Made by a program: the position numbers and the translations under genes. Source: Paeniglutamicibacter sulfureus (GTDB lineage Bacteria; Actinomycetota; Actinomycetes; Actinomycetales; Micrococcaceae). Taken from it: a stretch of DNA of 64,000 nucleotides. Numbering within the stretch: position 1 is the stretch's first letter; each line of letters begins with the position of its first letter. Under the pieces are notes generated by a model. The model was not told the origin of the DNA, did no database searches, and worked only from the letters and a program-made list of their open reading frames with translations. Positions 48,390 to 57,519 of the stretch are shown piece by piece. Location of the stretch: NCBI RefSeq assembly GCF_030512175.1, contig NZ_JAULBL010000001.1, positions 682,001-746,000 of the forward strand. Reading direction: 5' to 3'.

Positions 48390-50171
48390 TTACTCGCCGG
48401 ACGAGGCAGTACTTTTGTGCCCCTCGCGGATCGGGGCATTGTTCCCCGGGTTGCCCTGGCGGCGGTTCCAGTTCAGGCCGGAGAGCGACACCGCCAGGAC
48501 AGAGGTAAGCACCAGGGCGGCGGCGGGAGCGGCGACCGTCCACGGCGCCCTTTCAACGTAGTTGATTCCCTCGGCCAGGATGAGCCCCCACTCGGGGGTT
48601 GGCTGCCGGGGCCCCAGCCCCAGGAATCCCAGTGAGGCCAGGGCCAGCGCGATCCCGGGAATCCGCAGCATGGCGTGCCTGAACACCGGACCAAGGATCG
48701 CCGGCAGGACATACCTGAACAGGATCCGGGCCGGGCCAACGCCCAGCACCGGAAGGATCTTCACGAACGGCCGGGCCCGCGCTTCCTGTCCCAGGGCCGC
48801 CGCGTGCGCCGCCAGCGGTGCCCAGCCCACCAATGCGACCGCGATCGCGGCGCCGAGCAGCGACGGACCGGTGACCACCGCGACCATCAGGCCCACCAGG
48901 ATCGGCGGGGCGGCGTTGGCGACCTCCACCGGACCGGTTGCCGCATGCGGAAACAGCCCGATGACCAGCCCCAGGACCAGGCAAACCAGCACCACCAGCA
49001 GGGAAGTCCCCAAGGTCGACAGCGCACCATGCCCCACCCTGGCCAATAGGTCGCGTCCGCTGGCATCGGCTCCGAAGGGCAGGGCCAGGCTCGGGGCAGC
49101 CAGCCTCGCGTGCTCGGACGCGAACGGGTCGCGCAACAGTCCGGCTACGACCAAAAGCACCAGCGCCAAGGCCACGGCCAGCGGCAGGAGCATCTCCCGC
49201 CGGAGGGGTAAACGCATGGTCTCCGGCGCCGGAACCGTACCGGAGCGAAGTGCCCTGCCCAGCAACAGCAGGCGCACCGCAGCGCAGGCCGAACCCACGA
49301 TGACGGCCAGCACCAACAGCGCCAGCACCCCGGCTTGCAGGGCCGGAATGTCCTGGGCGCTGGCGGCGCCCAGGATGGCCCGGCCCAAACCGGGGATCGC
49401 GAAGACCTTTTCCACAGCCACTGCCCCGCCGGTCAACCCGATCAGGACCAGGCCGACTTGGCTGGTCACCGATGGCATGGCCCGGCGCAGCACGGCCGCG
49501 GTGAGCTGGCCGCGGCGCGCCCCGGAGAGCCGCCAGGTCGCCACCCACTTCTCCGCGAAGGCGGCGCTGATGGCTTCGGAGGCCAGGCGCCCGATCAGCC
49601 CGCCGGCGGGCAACCCGAGGGAAAGCGCCGGCAGCACCGCGTGGTGCAGCCCCTGCCAGCCGTAGGGCGGGAACCACCCCAGCAAGACGGCTCCGACAAT
49701 CAGCAGCATGGCGGCCAACAGGAATTCCGGCAGCGCCGTGATTCCCGCCGCAACGGCCCCGGATCCGCTGCCCGGCTTTCCGGCCAGACCGCGCGCCACC
49801 GCAGGGACGCACAGCAGCACGGCCAGAACTGCCGCCACCGCACATCCCATCAGGGTCAACGAGACGCCCAGGGCGGAGACAGTCCCGGGACCCACCGGGG
49901 TGTTGGTGATCCACGAGGTTCCCAGGTCGCCGTGGGCCACCCCGCCGGCCCAGGCCAGGAAGATCGCCACCGGGCCGCGGTCCAGGCCGAGCTCGTCGCG
50001 GATCATCGCCAGGGTTTCCGGTGTCGCTTCCCGATCCGCATAGCGGGCACGCAGGATCGTGTATTCGGGCTTGCTGCCCGATAGCCACGGCAGCAGGCCG
50101 ATCACGACCGTCACCGCGGCAAGGGCCAGCAGGCGGGAAAGTGCGTTGATTGCCGGGGCCGTGCGTGCCAT
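48390..50171 (-). CDS. ABC transporter permease, fused DppB- and DppC-type domains
   Basis: This 593-residue protein joins two permeases normally made separately. The first half (to about residue 315) resembles DppB/NikB (ADREATPETLAMIRDELGLD, FEKW-like WVATWRLSGAR, VFAIPGLGRAIL). The second half resembles DppC/NikC (SLALPFGADASGRDLLARV, FLGLGPRQPTPEWGLILAEG). Together they would make a pseudo-heterodimeric channel. Its ATG overlaps the receptor stop codon (ATGA). It is the last gene of a five-gene leftward operon. Confidence 0.9.
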   Translation of the reverse strand: MARTAPAINALSRLLALAAVTVVIGLLPWLSGSKPEYTILRARYADREATPETLAMIRDELGLDRGPVAIFLAWAGGVAHGDLGTSWITNTPVGPGTVSALGVSLTLMGCAVAAVLAVLLCVPAVARGLAGKPGSGSGAVAAGITALPEFLLAAMLLIVGAVLLGWFPPYGWQGLHHAVLPALSLGLPAGGLIGRLASEAISAAFAEKWVATWRLSGARRGQLTAAVLRRAMPSVTSQVGLVLIGLTGGAVAVEKVFAIPGLGRAILGAASAQDIPALQAGVLALLVLAVIVGSACAAVRLLLLGRALRSGTVPAPETMRLPLRREMLLPLAVALALVLLVVAGLLRDPFASEHARLAAPSLALPFGADASGRDLLARVGHGALSTLGTSLLVVLVCLVLGLVIGLFPHAATGPVEVANAAPPILVGLMVAVVTGPSLLGAAIAVALVGWAPLAAHAAALGQEARARPFVKILPVLGVGPARILFRYVLPAILGPVFRHAMLRIPGIALALASLGFLGLGPRQPTPEWGLILAEGINYVERAPWTVAAPAAALVLTSVLAVSLSGLNWNRRQGNPGNNAPIREGHKSTASSGE

Positions 50172-51694
50172 CAGTCGGCGATTCCCGTGCGGTTGGTGAT
50201 CAGCGCACGTTCGCGGGGGTCGCGCTCAACATCGCGGACCCTGGCCGATTCGCCCTGGATGACGCGTTCGTGCAAAAGCGGCACTGCCGCGTCCTTGGAA
50301 AGGATCAGCGCCTCGGCGGCGGCAATGGCGGCCCGGCGTTCCCCACCGGGTGCCACGGCCGCGGCCTTGGCCAGGGCCGCGTCGACCTCGGCATCGCAGA
50401 ACTGCGAGATGTTGAACGATCCCTCGCAGGAGAAATCGCTGTACATGTAGGCCACTGGGTCCCCGGAATCCAGCACCGTGGCGCGGGAGAGGATGAAGGC
50501 GTCGAACTTCCCGTCCAGGGCGTCGGCCTCGATGTGCTGGTATTCGCGCACATCCTGCTCCACGACAAAACCGGCGGCCTCGAGCTGCTGTTCCAGCGCG
50601 ACGGCAACCTCGGGTAGTTCCGCCCGGTCGGTGAAGGTGCCCAGCGTGATCTTGGTTCCCTTCACAACGGAGGGCGCTGCACGGTTCCCCAGCACCTCGG
50701 TGTAGTTTTCGTTCGCGCGTTCGGCTGCCGCCCAGGGCAGTGCGGGGCCCAGCAACCCCTCGGCGATGTCGGCACGGCCCTCGTAGACCCGTTCGACCAC
50801 GGTGGCCCGCTCGATGGCTTCCCGCGCCGCGGCCCGCACGGCCGGATCGGCAAAGGGGCCGGTGTCGTTGTTCAGGTAGAGGGTGTTGGTCCTGGGCATG
50901 GGAACTTCGTGGACCAGCGCGGGATCGATCTGGGCGACCTGTCCCACGGGGATGGTTTCCACGATGTCGGCGTTTCCGGTGCGCAGGGCCGCTGCGCGGG
51001 CGGTGCCGTCCGGGACGAATTGGACGTCCACCCCGGCGGCGGCGGCAGGTTCGCCCCAATAGCCATCAAAGCGGTCCAGGGTTGCGGAGCTGGTTCCGTC
51101 GAAGGAGGAAAGCACATACGGACCGGTGCCGGCCCCGGTCGGGACGACGACTCCGCCGGACTTGTAGGCAGAGGCCGCCAGGATGGACAGCTGCGGGCTG
51201 GAAAGCCGTTGCGGCAGCAGCGGGTCGGCAACCTCGGTGGTGACCACGACGGTGTTGGCGCCCTCGGCCTTGATGCCCAGCTCGACGCCGTCGAGGATGC
51301 GGGGCTTGGGGCTGGCATTCGCCGCGGTTTCCAGCGAAGCGGCGACCTGTTTGGCGGTTAGTGCGGTTCCGTCGTGGAATTCCACGCCCTGGCGCAGTTC
51401 GAAGGTCCAGGTCCTCTCACCCGTTTGCTCCCATGCGGTGGCCAGTGCGGGCTGGGCCTCTCCCACCTCGTCGAGGACCACCAGGGTCTCTGCCGCCTGC
51501 CAGCGGGAGAGCTTGAAGGCGTCATCGCTCAGCGGGGTCAGTCCCGAACGCGGCGGTTGCATCATGGCCACTTTGATGCGGGTGTCGTCTGCGGCGGCGC
51601 CCGCGTCGCCCGCGGCGAAGCATCCGCTCAGGGCCAGTGCCAGGGTAGAGGCCAGCACTGCTGTCGCGGCTGCTTTTGGGCGTGGAAGAACCAT
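50171..51694 (-). CDS. ABC transporter substrate-binding lipoprotein (SBP_bac_5 family)
   Basis: This is the receptor for the fused permease. The signal peptide ends in LALALSGC with lipidated C25. The 507-residue mature region follows the peptide/nickel-binding fold (FELRQGVEFHDGTALTAKQVAASLE, FDGYWGEP). Relatives bind peptides, nickel, heme or metallophores; the pocket cannot be assigned by eye. It starts at ATG 51694 after the MFS gene. Confidence 0.88.
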   Translation of the reverse strand: MVLPRPKAAATAVLASTLALALSGCFAAGDAGAAADDTRIKVAMMQPPRSGLTPLSDDAFKLSRWQAAETLVVLDEVGEAQPALATAWEQTGERTWTFELRQGVEFHDGTALTAKQVAASLETAANASPKPRILDGVELGIKAEGANTVVVTTEVADPLLPQRLSSPQLSILAASAYKSGGVVVPTGAGTGPYVLSSFDGTSSATLDRFDGYWGEPAAAAGVDVQFVPDGTARAAALRTGNADIVETIPVGQVAQIDPALVHEVPMPRTNTLYLNNDTGPFADPAVRAAAREAIERATVVERVYEGRADIAEGLLGPALPWAAAERANENYTEVLGNRAAPSVVKGTKITLGTFTDRAELPEVAVALEQQLEAAGFVVEQDVREYQHIEADALDGKFDAFILSRATVLDSGDPVAYMYSDFSCEGSFNISQFCDAEVDAALAKAAAVAPGGERRAAIAAAEALILSKDAAVPLLHERVIQGESARVRDVERDPRERALITNRTGIAD

Positions 51695-51752
51695 CTCGGT
51701 CTTACCTGTCTTTCGTGGTTGGGTGGTGACTGGATTTCGGGAAAGAGGGCGG

Positions 51753-53018
51753 TCAATGCCCGGGCACAAAGCGGCGGATGGCCACTGCGGAGGTTGCGGC
51801 CAGCAAGGCCAGTGCCGCCCAAGGGGCGGCCGCTGCCAGCGACGGCAGGTAGGCATGTTCATAGAGCGGACCCAATAGGGCATTTCCAGCCAGCACGGCC
51901 AGCCCCCCGCACGTGGCGAGCAGGCCGTAGTACGCCCCGGCGGGATGTCCGTTGGCAAAGCCGGCGACCAGGCCCAGGGCCGTAGGCGTCACGCACATGT
52001 GGCCCAGCGCCAGGGCAGTGACCATCAGTGCGGCGGGGGCGAGGGACGCGCCCTCCGGCGCCTCCCGTGTTGCCAGCACCGCCAAGAGCAAAAATCCCAC
52101 GGCCTGCACGGAAAATCCGAGCGAGAGGGCCGTTTTGTCCCCGACGCGGCGCATGAACCCGGCAATGGGCCATTGCAGGGCCACGGTCAGAAGCGAAACG
52201 TAGACAAAGACCCCGGCTAGTGCCCCGACTCCGGCGCCGCTGCGTTCAAGTTCCACCGGCAACCCGAGGTAGAGCTGGTTGTAGGCGAGCAGGTTCACCG
52301 CGTAGAACGAGGCAAACAGCACAAACCGGCGTTCACGCAGGCACGCCCAGGTGCCTGCCCCCTCCCGATTCCCGACCCGTGAAATCGCTGTTTGGCCCCC
52401 GGCGTCGGTTCCCGGAATCCACCGCAGGAAGACCAATGCCATGACGGCAAAGATCGCCGCGCCGGCCAGCAGCGCGGCATCGATGCCGACACCGAGCAGC
52501 AAGGCACCGAGCACCGGGCCTGCCACTGCGCCGATTTCACCGAAAATGACCAGCAGCGCAAAAAGCGTCGGCTTGGCGCGGGTGCCGGCGTTCCCCGTCT
52601 CCATGGACCGGGCCGTGCCCACCAGGCTTTCGAGCGCCGGCGAGAACAGGGCTCCACCGACTCCAGTGATGATGGCACCGGCCAGGAACGAGGGAAAGTC
52701 CGCGGCCCAGGCCAGCACCAGATAGCCGGCAACCCGCACCAGGGTGCCGGAAACCATCAGCCGCCGCGCTCCCCACCTATCGGCCAGCACCCCTCCGATC
52801 AGGAACATCCCCTGCTGGGCGAAGGTCCTGGCCCCCAGCACCACCCCGATTGCCAGGGCACCCATGCCGAAGTCCCCGCGCATGCTCACGGCCAGGAAGG
52901 GGACAACGGAAAAGAATCCCACATTGAAAATCAGCTGGCTGGCCAGAAGCAGCCCGGGAGCGGGGCCTGTGCCCTGTACCCGGTCGGGCTCGCCGGCAAG
53001 GACGCGGGTGCCGCTCAT
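51753..53018 (-). CDS. MFS transporter, possible metallophore exporter
   Basis: The 421-residue protein has about 12 membrane segments with the MFS loop GGVLADRWGARRLM after helix 2. It begins with ATG 53018, overlapping the stop of the preceding ATPase gene (ATGA), so it is truly part of the ABC operon. An MFS efflux protein embedded in a nickel/peptide-type importer operon is the arrangement of staphylopine-like (Cnt) metallophore systems; this role is inferred from context. Confidence 0.83.
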   Translation of the reverse strand: MSGTRVLAGEPDRVQGTGPAPGLLLASQLIFNVGFFSVVPFLAVSMRGDFGMGALAIGVVLGARTFAQQGMFLIGGVLADRWGARRLMVSGTLVRVAGYLVLAWAADFPSFLAGAIITGVGGALFSPALESLVGTARSMETGNAGTRAKPTLFALLVIFGEIGAVAGPVLGALLLGVGIDAALLAGAAIFAVMALVFLRWIPGTDAGGQTAISRVGNREGAGTWACLRERRFVLFASFYAVNLLAYNQLYLGLPVELERSGAGVGALAGVFVYVSLLTVALQWPIAGFMRRVGDKTALSLGFSVQAVGFLLLAVLATREAPEGASLAPAALMVTALALGHMCVTPTALGLVAGFANGHPAGAYYGLLATCGGLAVLAGNALLGPLYEHAYLPSLAAAAPWAALALLAATSAVAIRRFVPGH

Positions 53019-53806
53019 GCGGCGCCCGTTCGGGTGCCCAATTGCGGGATGGCTGCCAGCAGCTCCCGGGTTGCCGGGTGCCGGGCAGTGTGGAACATAT
53101 CGAGGGTGTCGCCCTCCTCCACGATGCGCCCGGATTCCAGCACCACGGTGCGGGAACATAGCCGGGACACGGCGGAGAGGTCGTGGGACACGAACAGCAG
53201 TCCCATTCCGTCCTGCCGGACCAATTTCTCCAGCAGCCCCAGCACCGCATCGCGAAGCGGCAAATCCAGCCCGCTGACGGGTTCGTCGGCCAACAGGATC
53301 GACGGCCCGGGAACCAGGGCCCGGGCGATGGCGACCCGCTGGTTCTGCCCGCCGGAGAGTTCGGCCGGCTTGCGTCCCAGCAGTCCGGGATCGAGTTCGA
53401 CGCGTTCCAGGGCGCGATGGATCATTTGCCGGTGTTCCCCCTGGATGCGAAGTTGCCTCAGCGGCTCGAGCATCAGTTGTTGGACGCTCATGCGCGGGTC
53501 CAGGCTGCCGGCGGGGTTCTGCGGGACGTACTGCACGAACCGCCGGTACCACCGCAGAGAGGAAACCGGACCGGGAACCAGCGGGTTGTCATTGAACTGG
53601 ACGGATCCGGAGTCCACCTTTTCCAGGGCGAGCAGGCACCGCACAAGCGTTGACTTTCCGGAGCCCGAGCTGCCCACCAAGCCTACGGCTTGGCCTGCTT
53701 CGATGCCGAGGTTGATCCCGCGCAGCGCCCGGTGGCCCTGACGGCTCCTCGGCCACCGGCCAGGATAGCCGTGGACCAGATCCAGGGCGCGCAATCGGGC
53801 CGTCAT
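53015..53806 (-). CDS. ABC transporter ATP-binding protein (DppF/NikE-like)
   Basis: The 263-residue ATPase has Walker A GSSGSGKSTLV, signature LSGGQNQRVAIARAL, Walker B SILLADEPVSGLD and the His-switch VSHDLS. It is the second of two ATPases in the operon and overlaps both neighbours by four bases. ATG 53806 is the start; a longer open frame upstream is within the other ATPase gene. Confidence 0.93.
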   Translation of the reverse strand: MTARLRALDLVHGYPGRWPRSRQGHRALRGINLGIEAGQAVGLVGSSGSGKSTLVRCLLALEKVDSGSVQFNDNPLVPGPVSSLRWYRRFVQYVPQNPAGSLDPRMSVQQLMLEPLRQLRIQGEHRQMIHRALERVELDPGLLGRKPAELSGGQNQRVAIARALVPGPSILLADEPVSGLDLPLRDAVLGLLEKLVRQDGMGLLFVSHDLSAVSRLCSRTVVLESGRIVEEGDTLDMFHTARHPATRELLAAIPQLGTRTGAA

Positions 53807-54582
53807 GCGGCCGCCACCTCGAGCGGAGGAGCGAAGGATGAGCGGGCCGAATCGACCATGGCAGCGGTGTAGGGATGCCGTGGCCGGGCGATCAACTCCG
53901 GCATGTGGGCCTCCTCGATTTTCCGGCCGTCCTGCAGCACGACCGCGCGGCCGCATATTTGCTCGGCAGCGGCCAGGTCGTGGGTGATCAGCAGCAGGCC
54001 ACCCGCGGTGGAAGGGACCCCCGCCAGGATCTCGAGCACCCTGGCCTGGTTGACGACGTCAAGAGCCGTGGTCGGCTCATCGGCCACCAGGATGTCGGCC
54101 CGGCAGGCAAGCGCCAAGGCGATGCATACTCGTTGCAGCTGTCCGCCCGACAATTCCCCGCTGAAGCTGCGCAGCATGCGGTCCGCGTCGGCCAGTCCCA
54201 CCGAGGCCAGCAGCTCACGGGAAATTTCACGCGCCTCGCGTCCCGAGAGCCCCGCGTTGCGCAGTGGCATGGCCAGCTGGCGGCCCAAGCGCACCAGCGG
54301 GTTGAGTGCTGCGGCCGGGTTCTGGTGGATCGCGGCGAATTCCCGCCCTGCGAGCCTTCGGCCCCGGAGCGGAATTTCCTTGCCGTTGACGCGCAGCATC
54401 CCCGTGGCCTCCATCCCGGCCGGGAGCTGCCCCAGCAAGGCCGCCGCCGTGAGGGACTTGCCGGATCCGGAGGACCCCAGCAATGCCAGTTTCTCCCCGG
54501 GTTCGATGCTGAAGTCCAGCCCCGCGACCAGGGGTTTCCCGTGCAGGGAGATGGTGAGGCCTTGGACGAGCAGGGCAGTCAT
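53803..54582 (-). CDS. ABC transporter ATP-binding protein (DppD/NikD-like)
   Basis: This first gene of the transport operon encodes a 259-residue ATPase with Walker A GSSGSGKSLTAAAL, the Q-loop HQNPAAALNPL typical of peptide/nickel transporters, signature LSGGQLQRV, Walker B ILVADEPTTALD and THDLAAA. The start at ATG 54582 has no clear ribosome site, so the message may be leaderless-like or start close by. A Fur-family-like box lies 50 bases upstream. Confidence 0.93.
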   Translation of the reverse strand: MTALLVQGLTISLHGKPLVAGLDFSIEPGEKLALLGSSGSGKSLTAAALLGQLPAGMEATGMLRVNGKEIPLRGRRLAGREFAAIHQNPAAALNPLVRLGRQLAMPLRNAGLSGREAREISRELLASVGLADADRMLRSFSGELSGGQLQRVCIALALACRADILVADEPTTALDVVNQARVLEILAGVPSTAGGLLLITHDLAAAEQICGRAVVLQDGRKIEEAHMPELIARPRHPYTAAMVDSARSSFAPPLEVAAA

Positions 54583-54631
54583 AAAGTGCGGGCTTTCGTG
54601 TGGCGGTTCGGATGGCAAACGCTATTGCAAC

Positions 54632-54646
54632 TAACAATCATTCTCG
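54632..54646. promoter_or_regulatory. Fur/Zur-like operator upstream of the transport operon
   Basis: TAACAATCATTCTCG matches 11 of 15 positions of the Fur-family 7-1-7 consensus (TGATAATCATTATCA), and the outer bases extend the dyad as TAAC/GTTA. It lies 50 bases before the first ATPase start. It implies repression by a metal-loaded Fur, Zur or Mur protein. The surrounding 54583-54919 holds no other supported gene; a 14-codon rightward frame (ATG 54674, stop 54717) may be a truncated gene start. Confidence 0.45.
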
Positions 54647-54919
54647 TTAAGAGCTCGATCGAATATTACCCCATGCAGGACACGGCTTCCGAAACGACCG
54701 CTCACGGAACTCCCTAGCGGGGGGATTTTCGTCCGTGAGCCTGGCGTCGCAGGTTCGTTGCGCCCACGAACACGAAATTGCTTCGCGAACGGAGACAAGA
54801 CGGTGTCAGCACGGCCCTGACCCGTTCAAGAAGATGGGGGGCAGTGGCGGATGGCGCCGTGCGGCCACGTTCCGCGGATTCCGGTGCCGCGTCGCAGGGT
54901 TCCTGCGCCCCGGATTCCA

Positions 54920-54939
54920 CTAGATGAGTCAGTCCTAAT
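54920..54939 (+). repeat. Left terminal inverted repeat of the IS
   Basis: CTAGATGAGTCAGTCCTAAT matches the reverse complement of 55930-55949 at 18 of 20 positions. Confidence 0.75.
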
Positions 54940-54955
54940 TGACGCTTGGAACGAG

Positions 54956-54987
54956 ACAGGGTCCGGGAACTTGTTCCCGGACCCTGT
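54956..54987. terminator. Perfect hairpin inside the left end of the IS
   Basis: A 14-bp perfect stem (ACAGGGTCCGGGAA with its complement) with a CTTG loop lies between the left repeat and the transposase start. It may stop incoming transcription and so limit transposase expression, as known for several IS families; this is inferred. Confidence 0.55.
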
Positions 54988-55019
54988 TAATCGCTGGCGG
55001 AGAGTGCTAAGTCTCGTAT

Positions 55020-55925
55020 GTGAACCCAAAACTCAACACTCTCCTGACCACACTCTACGTCCTACTCACCGATCGTGTCCTGCCGGATTTGGGATACGAC
55101 CGCTCGAGCAAACCCGGCCGCAAGGCCATCTTGAGCGATGCCGAGCTGCTGTGCCTGGTCGTGGCCCAGCACCTGCTGCACGGGCACTCCTCCGAATCGC
55201 GATGGGTCCGCTACGCCCGCACCCACCTGCGGGAACTGTTCCCCGGCATCCCGCAGCAATCCGGCTACAACAAGCGCGTGCGCGCCGCCGGAACCCTGAT
55301 CAGTGCGGTGATCACCGCCCTGGCCAAAGACACCGAATCCTGGCACGAGATCCTCCGCCTGCTGGATTCGACCCCCGTCCCGTGCGGCACCAGCCGCGAA
55401 ACAGTCAAGCGCTCGGACCTGGCCGGGCACGCCGGCTACGGATACTGCGCCTCGCATTCGCGCTACTTCTGGGGCTTTCGCCTGTACCTAGTCAGCACCC
55501 CCGAGGGCATGCCGGTGATCTGGGGACTGGCCAACCCCAAGCTCGGGGAACGCGAGGTCACCGAGGCCCTGCTGCGCCACGACCACCATCTGGTCCGCGA
55601 CGGGCAGGTCATCCTTGCCGACAAGGGTTTCGCCGGAAGGGACTTTGAGCGGTTCATCGCCGAGGACCTCGGCGCCAACCTGGTGCGGCCGGACCGCAAG
55701 GACGAAAAGCCCAGGTTCGGGAAGTTCGGCGGCATCCGCCAGTGGATCGAGTCCGTCTTCGACAGCCTCAAGGGCCAGCTCGGGCTCGAACACCACGGCG
55801 CCAGAACCCTCGAAGGTCTCTACGCACGCGTCGCGTCAAAGCTCCTGGCCCTCGCGGCAGGAATCTGGCACAACTGGAAAACCAACGCACCCCGCAAACG
55901 CTCCCTCACCGCCTACGACCACTGA
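55020..55925 (+). CDS. IS982-family transposase
   Basis: The 301-residue protein shows the DDE-type arrangement of IS982 relatives: LLDSTPVPCGTSR (first Asp), ILADKGFAGRDF (second Asp) and IESVFDSLKGQL (Glu). The conserved QQSGYNKRVRAAG and GYGYCASHSRYFWG segments also fit. It is full length with no disruption, so the element may be active. It starts at GTG 55020. Confidence 0.9.
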   Translation: MNPKLNTLLTTLYVLLTDRVLPDLGYDRSSKPGRKAILSDAELLCLVVAQHLLHGHSSESRWVRYARTHLRELFPGIPQQSGYNKRVRAAGTLISAVITALAKDTESWHEILRLLDSTPVPCGTSRETVKRSDLAGHAGYGYCASHSRYFWGFRLYLVSTPEGMPVIWGLANPKLGEREVTEALLRHDHHLVRDGQVILADKGFAGRDFERFIAEDLGANLVRPDRKDEKPRFGKFGGIRQWIESVFDSLKGQLGLEHHGARTLEGLYARVASKLLALAAGIWHNWKTNAPRKRSLTAYDH

Positions 55926-55929
55926 AATG

Positions 55930-55949
55930 ATTAGGACTTAATCATCTAG
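55930..55949 (-). repeat. Right terminal inverted repeat of the IS
   Basis: On the minus strand it reads CTAGATGATTAAGTCCTAAT, pairing with the left repeat at 54920-54939. It ends 13 bases before the dgt start codon. Confidence 0.75.
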
Positions 55950-55962
55950 GCTGGTGCGCACC

Positions 55963-57495
55963 ATGGACTACAGGAATACCACCCACCAGACCGGCGGCCG
56001 GGAACGGGCGATTGGCGAAGATTCGCGGCCCGGGGAAGACGAATTCCGCGTCGACATCGAGCGCATCCGCTTCTCCCCTTATTTCTCGCGGCTCTCGGCG
56101 GTCACCCAGGTGATCCCGCAGGCCGGCGCCGGCACCGTGGTGCACAACCGGCTCACCCACTCGCTGAAGGTCTCCGCGGTGGCACGCTCCATTGCCATCG
56201 GGTTGCGCAATGCCGACGAGCCCACGCGCACGCTGGTGGCCGATCTCGGCGGCTGCGATCCCGTCGTGGTGCAGGCGGCCGCTGCCGCCCACGACCTGGG
56301 CCACCCGCCCTTTGGGCATCTGGGCGAACAGGAACTGGACCGGGCGGCCCGTCAGATCCTCGGGTTGCCCGACGGGTTTGAGGGCAACGCCCAAAGTTTC
56401 CGCATCCTCACCGCGCTGGACAGCTGCGACGCGAGCCCGCGCGGGCTGAACCTGACCCGTGCTGTGCGTGCGGCGGTGCTGAAGTACCCCTGGACCCGCA
56501 ACGAATGGCGTTCCCTGCCGGCTCGGTCCCCGGAACTTCTGCCGCGCGGCGTGGGCCTCGGCGATGGAAACGCCGCCTTGAAATACTCGGCCTACGACAT
56601 CGAGGCCGCCGAGATGCGTGACGTTCTTTCCGTTTTCCCGCAGATCGCCGAGCACCAACAGACCCTGGAATGCTCGGTCATGGACATCGCCGATGACATC
56701 GCCTACGCGGTGCACGACCTGGATGACTTTTATCGTGCAGGGGTGCTGCAGTATTCCCCGGTGTCCGCCGAGCTGCGGCACTGGCTTGATTCCGGCGCCG
56801 AGTTGGCCAGGCTCGATGTGTGCGAACTGGACCAGCGCCTGCCCGGCCACGGGCTCGAGCGCACTTGGCGGCGGGTTGCCGCCAAAGACCCGTGGATAGC
56901 CAATGCCGACGCCTTCCGCGCCTCGGTGCAGCGCGTTGGCCATGACCTGGTCGAAGGGCTGCTGTCCCTGCCCTATGACGGCGGACTTGACGCCGACCGC
57001 GCAGTCACCGCCTTCACCCGGCGCTGGATCGACAGGCTCCAGGCCTCGATCGCGGTGGAGAAGGACCCCGTGATTCGCAGCGGGCACGTCCGCTTGGCTG
57101 ACGAGGCCTGGCACGACGTGGTGGTGCTCAAGTTCGTGCACGAGCGCTTTGTTCTGGAACGCTCCGACCTGGCGCTATACCAGCGCGGACAGACCCGCAT
57201 CATCAGGTCGCTGGCCGAGGGCCTGGCCGCGTGGCTGGATGATCCACAGGATGCAGCCCGCGCACCGCGCAGGCTGCTGGACTCCGTCGAGGCGGCAACC
57301 GGCGAATACCGCCAGCTCTATTCCGAGACCTCCGGACCGCTTCCGGATTCCTCACGCAGGGAGATCGAGCGGCTGGGACGGGCCCGGGCCATCGTCGACT
57401 ACATTGCCTCGTTCACCGACGCGCAGGCCGCCTCCGTCAATGCCCTGCTCACCGGCACCTCGGAGAGCATCTGGGAAGTCGGACGCGGGTTGTAG
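55963..57495 (+). CDS. dgt: Deoxyguanosinetriphosphate triphosphohydrolase (dGTPase), long form
   Basis: This HD-domain enzyme splits dGTP to deoxyguanosine and triphosphate. The metal-binding set is intact: H in NRLTHSLKVS, HD in AAHDLGHPPFGHLGE, and D in VMDIADDIAYAVHDLDDF. At 510 residues it matches the E. coli Dgt type, larger than the roughly 420-residue dGTPase usual near dnaG in actinobacteria, so it may be a second, accessory copy. ATG 55963 is used; GTG 55954 is an alternative. The IS lies directly upstream, so expression may have changed. Confidence 0.93.
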   Translation: MDYRNTTHQTGGRERAIGEDSRPGEDEFRVDIERIRFSPYFSRLSAVTQVIPQAGAGTVVHNRLTHSLKVSAVARSIAIGLRNADEPTRTLVADLGGCDPVVVQAAAAAHDLGHPPFGHLGEQELDRAARQILGLPDGFEGNAQSFRILTALDSCDASPRGLNLTRAVRAAVLKYPWTRNEWRSLPARSPELLPRGVGLGDGNAALKYSAYDIEAAEMRDVLSVFPQIAEHQQTLECSVMDIADDIAYAVHDLDDFYRAGVLQYSPVSAELRHWLDSGAELARLDVCELDQRLPGHGLERTWRRVAAKDPWIANADAFRASVQRVGHDLVEGLLSLPYDGGLDADRAVTAFTRRWIDRLQASIAVEKDPVIRSGHVRLADEAWHDVVVLKFVHERFVLERSDLALYQRGQTRIIRSLAEGLAAWLDDPQDAARAPRRLLDSVEAATGEYRQLYSETSGPLPDSSRREIERLGRARAIVDYIASFTDAQAASVNALLTGTSESIWEVGRGL

Positions 57496-57519
57496 ATGCG
57501 TGACAGCCGTTCAATCGCG

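Larger units (their letters stand above)
54920..55949 (+). mobile_element. IS982-like insertion sequence
   Basis: The element is bounded by 20-base inverted repeats with two differences and carries one transposase gene. CTAG occurs at both outermost ends (54920-54923 and 55946-55949) and could be either a target duplication or part of the palindromic ends. Without those bases the element is 1022 bp. The family assignment rests on the transposase. The right end is only a few bases from the dgt start codon. Confidence 0.8.
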
